Below, piece by piece: positions 1 to 9,300 of a stretch of 64,000 bases of DNA. The DNA is taken from contig NZ_CP031194.1 in assembly GCF_003344965.1 (NCBI RefSeq), positions 3,720,001 to 3,784,000 on the forward strand. Reading direction: 5' to 3'. Made by a program: the position numbers and the translations under genes. The DNA comes from Streptomyces paludis (GTDB taxonomy: Bacteria; Actinomycetota; Actinomycetes; Streptomycetales; Streptomycetaceae). Positions within the stretch are counted from its first letter, which is position 1; the number at the start of each line of letters is the position of its first letter. The notes beneath the pieces were generated by a model. The model saw only the letters and a list, made by a program, of their open reading frames with translations. It ran no database searches and was not told the origin of the DNA.

Positions 1-1597
1 TACGCGCCCGGGACCGGATCAGGCCGGAGACCGTGTCGCTCAGGCGCGCGCGGTCGAGCTTCCCGTTCGCTCCGTACGGGAAGTCCGGCAGCGCGAGGAG
101 CGGCTGCGGTACGGAGTGGCCGGGCAGCCGGTCGCGGAGGTACGAGCGGAGGGCGGCCAGGGTCTCTTCGCGGGCCTCTTCGCCCTCGCCCTCGTCGCTT
201 GGTTCGGCCAGCCTTACGGCGGCGACCAGTTGGCTGCCCGAGGGGGTGGCGCGCACGATCACCGCGCACTGGCGGACGCCGGGGAACTTCTCGATGAGGT
301 GCTCGATCTCGACGGGGTCGACACGGAAGCCCCGGATCTTGGCCTGGCGGTCGGACCGGCCGACGTACACGAGATCGCCGTCCGGCCTGCGGCGGCAGAC
401 ATCGCCCGTCCGGTACTCCCGCCGCCCCTCGTACGGGACGAACCGGTGCGCGGTCTCCGACGGCCGGCCGAAGTACCCGGCGCTCACGCCCGCGCCGCCG
501 ATGTGGAGTTCCCCCTCCTCGGCGCCGGGCGCCAGGCGCAGCCGTACGTCACCGAGGGCGGTGCCGATGGGTACGGTCGCCTCGTCGGCGGGCAGTTGGG
601 CCAGGTCGGAGGCGAGGAAGCAGGCCGCGCCGACGGTGGTCTCGGTCGGTCCGTAGTGGTTGGCGACCCGCGCGGCGACACCGTCCCGCAGCAGGCTCGC
701 GGCGAGCGAGCGGGGCAGCGCCTCGCCGCCGAGGATGACGGTGTCCAGGGCGGCGCCGTCCGGCGGGCGGCCGGCGAGCAGCGCGGTCAGGTGCGAGGGG
801 GTGGTCTTGAGCACCGTCACCCCGGCGTCGTACAGCGAGGCCCAGAACGCCTCCGGGTCGCGCGTCCGGTCGTCGGTGACGACATGCACCGATCCGGCGG
901 TCGCCAGCGCGAGCAGCCAGGCGGTGTGGCCGAGGTCCGCGGCGAGGGTGGTGACGTGGGCGACGCGGGGCGCGGCATCGGCGTCCGTGAAGCCGAGCCG
1001 GTCGCGCAGCGCGAACGCGTAGTGGACGGCGTTGGCGTGGGTGACCGCGACGGCCTTCGGCTCCCCGCTCGACCCGGAGGTGAAGGAGAGATACGCGAGG
1101 TCGTCGGGCGCCCAGGCCGGGACGTCCTTTGGCGGCTCGGCGCGTAAGGCGGCGCGTACGTCGGCGGTCCCGATCCCGGACCCGGTCCCGGACCCGGTCC
1201 CGGCGGCGAGCGCGTCGATGTCGACGAACTCGGTGCGGTACGGCGCGGGCGCGCGCATCCCCGGCGTCGTACTGAGCACCCGGCGCACCTCGACCGCGTC
1301 CAGCCGCCGCCGTACGTCGTCGGGGCTCCACCCGGGATCGACCGGTACGACGGCGGCTCCCGAGCGCAGGATGCCGTGCAGCGCCGCGCACACCCGGGCG
1401 TCCCGGGCGCCCAGCAGCGCCACCCGGTCGCCGCGGCCGGTCCCCAGGGCGGCGAGGCGGGCCGCGACACGGCGGGTCACGGTGTCGAGCGCGCGGTGGT
1501 CGAGGGTGCGGGTGCCGTCGCCGAGGGCGGGCCGGCCGGGATGGGCCAGGGCGTTGCGTATGAGCAGGTCGGGCAGGGTGAGGTTCGGCTGCGTCAT
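1..1597 (-). CDS. NRPS adenylation protein, aspartate-like code (partial, runs off left edge)
   Basis: This activates an amino acid as aminoacyl-AMP and is probably the first protein of an NRPS line, since no condensation domain precedes the A domain. About 532 codons are visible, with A-domain motifs in order: A3 SFTSGSSGEPKAVAVTH, A5 NHYGPTETTV, A7 YRTGD, A8 GRSDRQAKIRGFRV and A10 NGKLDRA with the catalytic Lys. A carrier domain would follow beyond the left edge. Aligning the pocket residues by eye to GrsA gives D-L-T-K-I-G-H-V-G-K, which differs conservatively at two positions from the known aspartate code DLTKVGHIGK. Aspartate is therefore the inferred substrate. The ATG at 1597 overlaps the stop of the upstream small gene in an ATGA junction, so the two are translationally coupled. 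A Gly/Thr/Ser-rich stretch follows the first third of the domain. The A-domain call is firm; the substrate is inferred. Confidence 0.9.
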   Translation of the reverse strand, partial: MTQPNLTLPDLLIRNALAHPGRPALGDGTRTLDHRALDTVTRRVAARLAALGTGRGDRVALLGARDARVCAALHGILRSGAAVVPVDPGWSPDDVRRRLDAVEVRRVLSTTPGMRAPAPYRTEFVDIDALAAGTGSGTGSGIGTADVRAALRAEPPKDVPAWAPDDLAYLSFTSGSSGEPKAVAVTHANAVHYAFALRDRLGFTDADAAPRVAHVTTLAADLGHTAWLLALATAGSVHVVTDDRTRDPEAFWASLYDAGVTVLKTTPSHLTALLAGRPPDGAALDTVILGGEALPRSLAASLLRDGVAARVANHYGPTETTVGAACFLASDLAQLPADEATVPIGTALGDVRLRLAPGAEEGELHIGGAGVSAGYFGRPSETAHRFVPYEGRREYRTGDVCRRRPDGDLVYVGRSDRQAKIRGFRVDPVEIEHLIEKFPGVRQCAVIVRATPSGSQLVAAVRLAEPSDEGEGEEAREETLAALRSYLRDRLPGHSVPQPLLALPDFPYGANGKLDRARLSDTVSGLIRSRAR

Positions 1598-2163
1598 GGT
1601 CGTCGGCCTCCGGGTGCGGCATTCGGGTCGGGAACACCGGCGAGGTACGCGATCGGCCCGTCGTCCTCCCGCGCCGGCCGCGCGGACAGCCGCCCGGACA
1701 GCTCCCAGGCGAGCAGCCGGTGCAGGCCGTCGAGGTGGACGAGGCCCTCGCCGGTGCGGAGATCCGCGTAGTCGTCGTGCGTCACGGGACCCCGGCTGAA
1801 GTAGACGGAGGTGAAGGGGGCGGCACGGAACCGGGCGATCTTCTCCGTACAGAGCGGATTGGCCGCGGACAGCTCCGCCGCGTGCGCGCGCAGCAGGTCG
1901 GCGGCCTCGCCGACGGTCAGCCCGGTGCGCGGTACCAGCTCGCGCGCGCCGCCCTCGCTGAGGTGCCAGGGCAGTATCACCGCGCGCAGCTCGGCGCGGG
2001 AGAGCCGCGCCTTCGACCAGCCGCCGAAGAGCCGGTCGGCCAGGGAGAGCATGTTCTCCGCGTCCTGGTTGGTGTTGGCCGCGTGGTCGCGGGCCACGGG
2101 ATGGTCCCGGCGGAAGGCGGTGAGCACCTCGTCGAAGGTGACCGGACCGATGATCTGTACCAA
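1594..2163 (-). CDS. Conserved small protein of unknown function with a DGLHR motif
   Basis: This encodes 189 residues with no function I can name. The proposed start is a TTG at 2163, because AAGGAG lies five bases upstream and the gene begins 17 bases after the dioxygenase stop; the open frame itself extends much further upstream through the dioxygenase gene. The protein has no signal peptide or membrane segment. Near the C-terminus it carries HLDGLHRLLAWELSGR. The D-G-x-H-R core recalls the DGHHR motif of ParB/sulfiredoxin-like domains, but the rest is not clearly alike. It sits between the dioxygenase and the A-domain gene and overlaps the latter (ATGA), so it is part of the same biosynthetic operon. 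It could be a cluster-specific enzyme or an accessory protein. The existence of the gene is well supported by codon position and spacing. Confidence 0.75.
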   Translation of the reverse strand: MVQIIGPVTFDEVLTAFRRDHPVARDHAANTNQDAENMLSLADRLFGGWSKARLSRAELRAVILPWHLSEGGARELVPRTGLTVGEAADLLRAHAAELSAANPLCTEKIARFRAAPFTSVYFSRGPVTHDDYADLRTGEGLVHLDGLHRLLAWELSGRLSARPAREDDGPIAYLAGVPDPNAAPGGRRP

Positions 2164-2180
2164 TGCCGCTCCTTCTCTTC

Positions 2181-3002
2181 TCACGTCTGTCGGCTGTACG
2201 GGGTGAAGTGGCGCTCCGCGAACAGCTCCGGCCACCGCCCGCCGCCGAGGTCGAGGGCCCGGGCCGTGGCGAGCATGTGCCGCCAGTACGGCTTCACGGG
2301 CCGCCAGCGCGCCCCGGTCCGGCAGTAGCACGCGTCGACGAAGTAGCGCGGCGCGGCGCCGGGCGGGCTCGGCGCGGGCCTGCGGGCGTGCAGCAGCGCG
2401 GAGTCGACGAGGACGGTCGACCCGGGCGGCAGCGCGTCGATCACCACCTCGCCGGGCAGTTCGGCGCTGCCGAGGTGGGCGAGCGCGGACTTGCCCCAGG
2501 ACTCCCGGTGGGAGCCGGGCACCACGACGAGGCTGCCGATCGTGCCGTCGAGGCCCCCGAGGTAGTGCAGCGCGTGCACCATCAGCAGCTTCGGATCGTC
2601 CATGTCGTTCGGCTCGCGGTCGTGGTGCCAGGACTTGCCGGGGATCCCGGGGCCGTGCCGGTCGCTGTGCAGATGGTGGAAGACGAACGGCGCGTCCATG
2701 AGGTCCGCGATCACCCGCAACAGCGGCTCGTGGGTGAGGAGTTCGCCGTGCCCGGGCATCTCCAGCTCCATGAGCGGCGGGGGCCCGTCGAGTTCGGGGG
2801 TGAGGTCCGCCCCGGGCTCCGGGTCGACGCAGGCGGCTATGGAACGGGAGCGCAGCCCGCCGTCCACCCAGTGATCCACTTCCGGGGTGAGTCGCTTCCG
2901 CAACGACTCGGGAATGAGCCCCGGTAAGACGATGTAGCCCGAGTCCGCGAATTGCTCGCGCTGCGCGGACGTCGTTCCGTTGCCTTCGAAAGAGAGCGAC
3001 AT
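2181..3002 (-). CDS. Phytanoyl-CoA dioxygenase (PhyH) family Fe(II)/2-oxoglutarate oxygenase
   Basis: This encodes 273 residues of the PhyH family, which use iron and 2-oxoglutarate to hydroxylate small substrates in the cytoplasm. The metal facial triad is visible as WHHDREPND (H-x-D region, about residue 125) and a distal His in ALLHARRPAP (about residue 205), followed by an Arg suited to bind 2-oxoglutarate. The start at 3002 is chosen because GGGGAGGAA precedes it; an in-frame start 18 codons upstream has no such site. It is the first gene of a leftward operon with the unknown small gene (17-base gap) and the A-domain protein. By context it probably hydroxylates an amino acid or NRPS-bound intermediate, perhaps the aspartate unit. 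That substrate is inference. Confidence 0.88.
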   Translation of the reverse strand: MSLSFEGNGTTSAQREQFADSGYIVLPGLIPESLRKRLTPEVDHWVDGGLRSRSIAACVDPEPGADLTPELDGPPPLMELEMPGHGELLTHEPLLRVIADLMDAPFVFHHLHSDRHGPGIPGKSWHHDREPNDMDDPKLLMVHALHYLGGLDGTIGSLVVVPGSHRESWGKSALAHLGSAELPGEVVIDALPPGSTVLVDSALLHARRPAPSPPGAAPRYFVDACYCRTGARWRPVKPYWRHMLATARALDLGGGRWPELFAERHFTPYSRQT

Positions 3003-3305
3003 CTGAGAATTCCTCCCCTTTTCGCAACCGTTGAATCGGGACAAGATCCTGAACAACTCCGGCGCACCATTGATCGACGGCGAATTGATCGACGGCGTAC
3101 GCCACGACGCGCCTCAGGCAACCTAGGCAGAATCGCTTCTTCAGTCGTCGCAATGGCGGGGAACGGCCGAAAAACTCGCAGTCGAGTCCCGAAGTAGCCG
3201 GTTTACGAACGGCCGATGATGAGGCGGTGAAATTCGAACGAATGAACGCGCGCCTGGGCTGTGACGGGAGGTGCGCCGGGGGTGCGGCGGGGTTGTGGCG
3301 CGGGA

Positions 3306-3323
3306 GGTGTAGCGCGCTACACC
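3306..3323. promoter_or_regulatory. 18-bp perfect palindrome in the divergent promoter region (candidate operator)
   Basis: The 479-base region 3003-3481 lies between the divergent dioxygenase and P450 operons and must hold both promoters. It contains the perfect palindrome GGTGTAGCGCGCTACACC, followed at once by a 6-bp stem with a 3-base loop (3323-3337). The dyad is typical in size for a dimeric repressor operator. No regulator gene lies in this part of the window, so the cognate protein would be elsewhere. Nothing else in the 479 bases looks like a gene. Confidence 0.5.
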
Positions 3324-3481
3324 CTCCCTTCGGGAGGAAGCTCCCTCGCGGCGGCGGAGGGGCGGATGCGACGGTTGATCTCGGAAGTTCACGATTCCTC
3401 GCAAGGGACGAGACCCCGTGAATTCGACCCGCCGGGCGAGCCCGCTCCGGTGATTACCCGCCCCCGTTCCGAGGAGACACC

Positions 3482-4723
3482 ATGACCGATTCTCCCACCT
3501 GCCCCATGGGTGCCACGGCGGAAAAGCCACTGGCATATCCACTGCCGCGGTCGGCCGAATGCCCGCTGGCCCCGGCTCCGGCCGTACGGAAACTGCGGGC
3601 GGAGAAACCGATCACGAAGGTACGGATCTGGAACGGCGGAACACCCTGGCTGATCACGCGCCACGCCGACCAGCGGGCGCTGATGGCCGACCCCCGGGTG
3701 AGTGACGACGATCTCGACCCCGGATTCCCGTATGTGAACGCCCACCGGGCCGAAGTGGCACCGCATACGCCCCGCCTGATCACGAACACGGACGCGCCCG
3801 AGCACACCCGGCTGCGCCGGACGGTCAACGGGCCGTTCGTGGTCAAGCGGATCGAGAAGATGCGGGAGCCGGTCCAGAGGATCGTCGACGGTCTGATCGA
3901 CACGATGCTGGCCGGTCCGAACCCGGTGGACCTGCTCCAGGCGTTCGCGCTGCCGGTCCCGTCGCTGGTCATCGCGGAGCTGCTCGGGGTGCCGTACGAG
4001 GACCACGACTTCTTCCAGAGCAGCAGCGGTCTGGTGCTGGACAGCACGGTGGCGCCGGAGAAGGCGCGTGAGGTCAGCGACGAGCTGTCCGCGTATCTGG
4101 ACCGGCTGCTCGGCGAGAAGATGACCGCCCCGGGCGACGATGTGCTCTCGGAGCTGGGCGCCCGGGTCAAGGCCGGCGAGATGACCCGGACCGAGGCCGT
4201 GCACATGGGCGTGGCGATGCTGATCGCCGGCCACGAGACCACCGCGACGATGATCAGCCTGGGCACGCTGGCGTTCCTGCTCCACCCGGACCAGCTCGCC
4301 GTGGTGCGCGGGACGGACGATCCGAAGGTGATCGCGAACGCGGTGGACGAGATGCTGCGGTATCTCACCATCCTCCAGACCGGTGTCCGGCGCGTCGCCA
4401 AGGAGGACATCGCGATCGGCGGCGCCGTCATCGGGGCGGGCGACGGGATCATCTTCGATCTGCACGCCGCGAACTGGGACCCGGAGGCGTTCCCGGAGGC
4501 CGACCGGCTGGATGTCCGCAGACCGGCACGGCTGCACCAGGCGTTCGGGTACGGACCGCACCAGTGCCTCGGGCAGAACCTGGCCCGGCTGGAGCTTCAG
4601 GTCGTCTACGGCACGCTCTACCGCCGGATCCCGACGCTGCGGACGGCCGCGCCGGTCGAGGAGCTGGAGTTCGACCACACGGGCACGACGTACGGCGTAC
4701 GGAGCCTCCCGGTCGCCTGGTAA
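3482..4723 (+). CDS. Cytochrome P450 with dedicated redox partners
   Basis: This encodes 413 residues of a bacterial class I P450 that would hydroxylate or oxidise a small molecule using electrons from the two genes downstream. Visible hallmarks are the I-helix AGHETT (about residue 249) with the acid-alcohol pair, the K-helix ExxR as EMLR, and the haem-ligand loop FGYGPHQCLGQNLAR near residue 360. The start is supported by GAGGAG six bases upstream. It is the first gene of a P450-ferredoxin-reductase operon and is divergent from the dioxygenase operon, so it may tailor the same product. The overall look resembles CYP105/CYP107-type enzymes of Streptomyces; the substrate cannot be read. Confidence 0.95.
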   Translation: MTDSPTCPMGATAEKPLAYPLPRSAECPLAPAPAVRKLRAEKPITKVRIWNGGTPWLITRHADQRALMADPRVSDDDLDPGFPYVNAHRAEVAPHTPRLITNTDAPEHTRLRRTVNGPFVVKRIEKMREPVQRIVDGLIDTMLAGPNPVDLLQAFALPVPSLVIAELLGVPYEDHDFFQSSSGLVLDSTVAPEKAREVSDELSAYLDRLLGEKMTAPGDDVLSELGARVKAGEMTRTEAVHMGVAMLIAGHETTATMISLGTLAFLLHPDQLAVVRGTDDPKVIANAVDEMLRYLTILQTGVRRVAKEDIAIGGAVIGAGDGIIFDLHAANWDPEAFPEADRLDVRRPARLHQAFGYGPHQCLGQNLARLELQVVYGTLYRRIPTLRTAAPVEELEFDHTGTTYGVRSLPVAW

Positions 4724-4791
4724 CGCGCCACGCGCCGCGCCCCCTCAGAGCACCCCCCACCACCCCCCACGAAAGAACAGAGGCGAAACCC

Positions 4792-5019
4792 ATGCGAGCG
4801 GAAACAGAAGCAGAAGCAGCGGTAGAAGTAGAGCTGGACGTGCCGAAATGCGTCGCATCCGGTCAGTGCGTGATGGCCTCCCCCGAGGTCTTCGACCAGC
4901 GGGACGAGGACGGCGTCGCGATCCTGCTGGAACGGCACCCCGGCGCGGACCTCCTCGACGGAGTGCGCGAAGCGGTGGCGATCTGCCCGGCCGCCGCGAT
5001 CCGGCTGGTGGAACGATGA
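4792..5019 (+). CDS. 3Fe-4S ferredoxin
   Basis: This encodes 75 residues of a small acidic electron carrier. The cysteine pattern CVASGQC (C-x5-C) followed by a C-terminal CPAAAI is that of actinobacterial 3Fe-4S ferredoxins, which serve P450s. The N-terminus is a Glu/Ala-rich extension. It lies 68 bases after the P450 and its TGA overlaps the ATG of the reductase (ATGA at 5016-5019), so it is coupled with it. It passes electrons from the reductase to the upstream P450 and possibly to the second P450 at 22.3 kb. Confidence 0.95.
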   Translation: MRAETEAEAAVEVELDVPKCVASGQCVMASPEVFDQRDEDGVAILLERHPGADLLDGVREAVAICPAAAIRLVER

Positions 5020-6251
5020 GCGCGCGGAAGCCGGCGAGCCCGGAGCAGGCACCGAGCCGGCAGCTGAGCCCGGAGCAGGCGCCGCTGAGGCGCGTCGTGG
5101 TCGTCGGCGCCTCGGCCGCCGGGCTCGCGGCGGCCGAGACCCTGCGGCGGGAGGGCTACGACGGTGCCCTCACCCTCGTCGGGGAGGAGCCGCACACCCC
5201 GTACGACCGGCCCCCGCTCTCGAAGCAGATCCTGTCGGGCGAGTGGAGCCCCAAGCGCCTGCCGCTGCGCCCGTACGCCGATCTCGACGCGCTCGGCCTC
5301 GACCTGCGGCTGGGCGTGGCCGCGACCGGGCTGGACACGGCCGCCCGTACGGTGCGGCTGGCCGACGGCGTGCGCCTGCCGTACGACGGGCTGATCGTGG
5401 CGACCGGCGTACGCCCCCGGCGGCTGCCCGGCGCGGGCCGCGCGCATGTCCTGCGTACGGTGGACGACGCCGTCGCGCTGCGGGACCGGCTGGGCCCGGG
5501 GCGGCGGCTGGCTGTGGTCGGCGCCGGGTTCCTCGGCGCGGAGGCCGCCGCGGTGGCGCGGCAGCTCGGCGCGCGGGTGACGCTGATCGAGCCCGCGCCC
5601 GTACCGCTGGCCCACGCGATCGGCGCGGAGATCGGCGCGGTGCTGGCGCGGGTGCACCAGCAGAACGGGGTGGAGCTGCGCACCGGCGTCCGGGTCCGGG
5701 AGATCACCGGGGACGGCGTGCTCCTCGCGGACGGCGACCTGGTCGGGGCCGACGAGGTGCTGGTCGCCGTCGGGTCGCTGCCCAACACCGAGTGGCTGGC
5801 GGGCAGCGGGCTGACCGTGGGCGACGGGCTGGTGTGCGACGCGTACTGCGCGGCGGCGCCCGGCGTGTACGGGGCGGGCGACGTGGCCCGCTGGCACAAC
5901 CCGCTGTTCGGCGTGGACATGCGCGTCGAGCACCGTACGCACGCGGCCGAACAGGGCATGGCCGCCGCCCGCAACCTGCTGCGGCCGGACGCGCGCAAGC
6001 CGTTCGCGCCCGTACCGTACTTCTGGTCGGACCAGTACGACATGAAGATCCAGGCGTACGGGTATCTGCGCGGCCATGACGAAGTGGCCGTCGTGGCCGG
6101 GGAATTGGCGGAGCGCCGCTTCGTGGCCGTCTACCGCACCGGCGACCGGGTGACCGGCGCCCTGGCGGTCGGCATGCCCCCCAAGGCGATCCGCCTCTGG
6201 CGCCAGGCCATCGCGGCGGGCGCGCCCCGGCCCACTGCCGCGCGGTCCTGA
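5016..6251 (+). CDS. FAD-dependent ferredoxin reductase
   Basis: This encodes 411 residues of a pyridine-nucleotide-disulfide-type oxidoreductase of the rubredoxin/ferredoxin reductase class. An FAD Rossmann motif VVVGASAAGLAAAE lies near residue 30, an NAD(P)H motif AVVGAGFLGAEAAA in the middle, and GVYGAGDVARW near the second FAD contact; a C-terminal reductase domain follows. It moves electrons from NAD(P)H to the ferredoxin just upstream. The ATG is embedded in the ferredoxin stop codon. The first 25 residues are a Pro/Gln/Ser-rich leader before the Rossmann fold. The gene ends before a strong hairpin (6312-6350). Confidence 0.95.
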   Translation: MSARKPASPEQAPSRQLSPEQAPLRRVVVVGASAAGLAAAETLRREGYDGALTLVGEEPHTPYDRPPLSKQILSGEWSPKRLPLRPYADLDALGLDLRLGVAATGLDTAARTVRLADGVRLPYDGLIVATGVRPRRLPGAGRAHVLRTVDDAVALRDRLGPGRRLAVVGAGFLGAEAAAVARQLGARVTLIEPAPVPLAHAIGAEIGAVLARVHQQNGVELRTGVRVREITGDGVLLADGDLVGADEVLVAVGSLPNTEWLAGSGLTVGDGLVCDAYCAAAPGVYGAGDVARWHNPLFGVDMRVEHRTHAAEQGMAAARNLLRPDARKPFAPVPYFWSDQYDMKIQAYGYLRGHDEVAVVAGELAERRFVAVYRTGDRVTGALAVGMPPKAIRLWRQAIAAGAPRPTAARS

Positions 6252-6311
6252 CCGCCACCACCGAGATCCCCGCCTGACGCGACGGCCCCGGCCGCCGGCG
6301 GCACAACAGCA

Positions 6312-6350
6312 CGCGCGCCCGGGGACGTGGTGCGTGTCCCCGGGCGCGCG
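6312..6350. terminator. Strong hairpin terminator between convergent genes
   Basis: A perfect 15-bp stem (6312-6326 with 6336-6350) closes the loop GTGGTGCGT. It lies 60 bases after the reductase and 42 bases beyond the stop of the converging peptidase gene, so it can stop transcription from both sides. The same loop and most of the stem recur at 23566-23598, next to the second peptidase gene. Confidence 0.8.
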
Positions 6351-6365
6351 GTCGGCGGTGGCTTC

Positions 6366-6385
6366 CCTATACGTATACGTATAGG
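6366..6385. repeat. 20-bp AT-rich perfect palindrome
   Basis: The sequence CCTATACGTATACGTATAGG is a perfect dyad made of alternating purine-pyrimidine steps (TATACG repeated). It lies just beyond the stop of the peptidase gene and after the terminator, between convergent genes, where no promoter is expected. It stands out strongly from the surrounding GC-rich DNA. It could form a cruciform or bind a protein; its role is unknown. Confidence 0.7.
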
Positions 6386-6391
6386 TACCGG

Positions 6392-9300
6392 CTACTTCAG
6401 CAGGTACGCCTTCTCTATGGTGACGTCGTAGATGTTGCCGCTCTTGTCGGTGAGCTTCGCCTTCAAGGAGACCGACGTGGCCTTCTTCGGGTGGGTCAGG
6501 GTGAGGCTCCGCTTACCGTTCTTCGTGGTGACGGGGGCCTTGGACCACTTCTTGCCGCCGTCGTAGGAGACCTGCACGGCCAGCGACTTGAAGTTCTTCG
6601 CCGCCGGGCCCTCGATGACCAGCGGGACCGTGAACTTCTTGCCCGCGGGCGCGGTGCTCGTCAGGCTCAGGGCCGGGGCGAAGCGGACCGTCGAGACGGG
6701 CAGGTCCGCGATCTTGTCGGCCGCGGGGGCCTTGGAGCTGAACGTCCAGGCCGCCTTGAGCCGGCTGGTGACGCCCGCGACCGAGGTGGCGCGGGTCGCG
6801 TCCGTACTCACCGTGTACTTGGCCGACTTGGCGGGCAGCCCGGCGATGTACAGGCACAGCTCGCCCTTCTCGTTGACGACCTTCTTGCCGTCGAGGGTGA
6901 GCGTCGACTGCTGCTTGGACGTCTTCGAGACGCCGAGGTGACCGGCGCCGTCGGAGAACTCGGCTATGCAGGCCAGCATTTCGTCGGCGTACCGCTGGAT
7001 ACCGCTCTCGCCGCCGACCTTCGGGCTGAAGACACCGACGTTCAAGGTCTCCGTGTACGTCTTCTTCGCCGTGTAGCTCTTGCGCACCGAAGGAATCTGG
7101 ACCGCGTCGATGTCCGAGCCGCGGCTGTTGAACTGACCGGCGCCGAACGCCCACGAGAAGCCCTTGGGCGTGGTGACGTAGTTCTTCACCGTGCCGGGCA
7201 GGGCGACCGTGGAGCTCTCCGACTCGAACCCGTACATCCCGGAGGGCGCGACCCAGACCGCGGTGCCGAAGCCCTTGCGGTTCTTGACGGAGCTGCCGAT
7301 CTTGTTGTTGACCAGGGCCAGTTCGCTCTTGGCGGTCTTGTGGGTGAAGCCCGTGTAGAAGGAACCGCCGCGGCTGTAGAGCAGGTTGTAGTTCGTGCCG
7401 CTCTTGCGCCAGGTGCCGCCCGTCTGCGCGGTGAACAGCTTCGAGGAGACCGCCGGGCCGACCTGGCCGACGCTGAAGCCCTTGAAGGAGTCCAGCATCC
7501 AGGTGGATTCGTAGCCGCCGCCGCCTCCCGTGCTCAGGTCGAAGTTCGCGAACGCGTCGACGAGCTTGGCGGAGTCCGGCGCGGTGATGCTGATCGGCTT
7601 GGCCTTGCGGGCGTCGAAGGTGACCGTGGCGTTCTTGGTCACGTCCAGCTTCGGCTGGACCAGCCAGGCGGCGTCCGGGCTGTTCTTCCCCTGCGGGGTC
7701 TCCACCGTGGCGTTGAGCAGGTACGAGCCCTTGGGGACCCGGACCTTGGCGAGGCCGCTCTTGCCGGCCTCCGCGAACTTCCAGAAGGTGCCGGTGTGGC
7801 CGTAGACCGAGGCGCTCGACGCGGAGGTCTTGCCCTTGGCGTCGATGAACTTGACGGTGAGGTCGTACGACTCGACCTCGCGGATGGCGCCGAAGCTCGT
7901 ACGGACGCTCTGGCTGCCCTCGGTGGCCTTCGCGACGACCGAGCCGCCGAAGGCGCCGTCCTGGCTGCCCACGCTGGTGTTCGACGTGAGGCCGACGCTC
8001 GCGGTGCCGCCGGCGGGGACGGTGACCTGCTGGGCGCCGAGGGAGAAGAAGCCGGCCGGGGCCGCCTTGCCCTTGGGGCCGACCGTCTCCAGCGACAGAT
8101 CGAGGGTGATGTCCTGCGTACCGGTGTTGGCGTAAGTGATCTGCTTGGTGACCGGCTTGTTGTTGGTGTGCGGCCACTGCTGCATACCGAAGTTGACCGA
8201 GGTCTGCTCGCTGACGACGGTCTGCGCGATCGCCTTCGTCAGGTCGGCGCGGCCGGTGCCCTGCTGGTACGGGGTGAGCCCGGCGCCCGGCTTGGCGGAG
8301 GCGGTCAGCGCCTGCTTGATGCGCTGGCCGCTCCAGTCGGGGTGCTGCTGGGCGAGGATGGCGGCGGCGCCCGCGACATGCGGGGTGGCCATCGACGTGC
8401 CGGACATGGAGACGTAGCCGTCGGCGGCCGGGCTGCCGTCCGTACCCTTGGCGGCCTTGGCGGCGACGATGCCCACGCCGGGGGCGGTGATGTCGGGCTT
8501 CAGCGAGCCGTCGGCCGTCGGGCCCACGCTGGAGAAGTCGGCGATCTTGTCCTGGCTGTCGACCGCGCCCACGGTGAGCGCCGAGGCGGCGCTGCCGGGC
8601 GAACCGATGGTCTCCGCACGCGGGCCGGAGTTGCCGGCGGCGATGACGAAGAGGACGTTCTTCTCGGCGGAGAGCTTGTCGACCGCCGCCTCCAGCGGGT
8701 CGACCTCGGCGGTGTCCTGGCCGCCGAGGCTCAGGTTGGCTATCTTCGCGCCCTGGTCGGCGGCCCACTGCATGCCCGCGATGATGCCGGATTCGTCACC
8801 GAACCCGTCGTCGTCGAGGACCTTGGCGTCGATGATCTTCGCGCCGGGCGCGACACCCTTGTACTTGCCGCCGGACTTCGCGCCGGACCCCGCCACGGTC
8901 GACGCGACATGCGTGCCGTGGCCGACGTGGTCCACGGTGTTGCCCGAGCCGGAGAAGTCCTTCCGGACGATGGAGACGCCCTTGAGGTCGGGGTGCGTCT
9001 GGTCCACACCCGTGTCCAGGACGGCGACCTTCACGCCCGTGCCGTCGTACCCGGCCTCCCAGGCAGTAGGCGCGCCGATCTGCGGCACGCTCTTGTCGAG
9101 CAGGGCCTCCCGCTTGCCGTCCAGCCAGACGCGCTCGATGCCGGGGGCGGTCTCGCGGGCCTCGCTGCCCTGGTCGCCCTCGGCGGTGAGTGCGTCCCAG
9201 ACGTCGGAGGTCTCGTCCTTCGGCGCGGTGAGCGCCTCGCCGCGGACGGCGGGCAGCGTGCTGCGGACGGAGACGTCCGCGTCCGCGATGGCGGCCTTCG

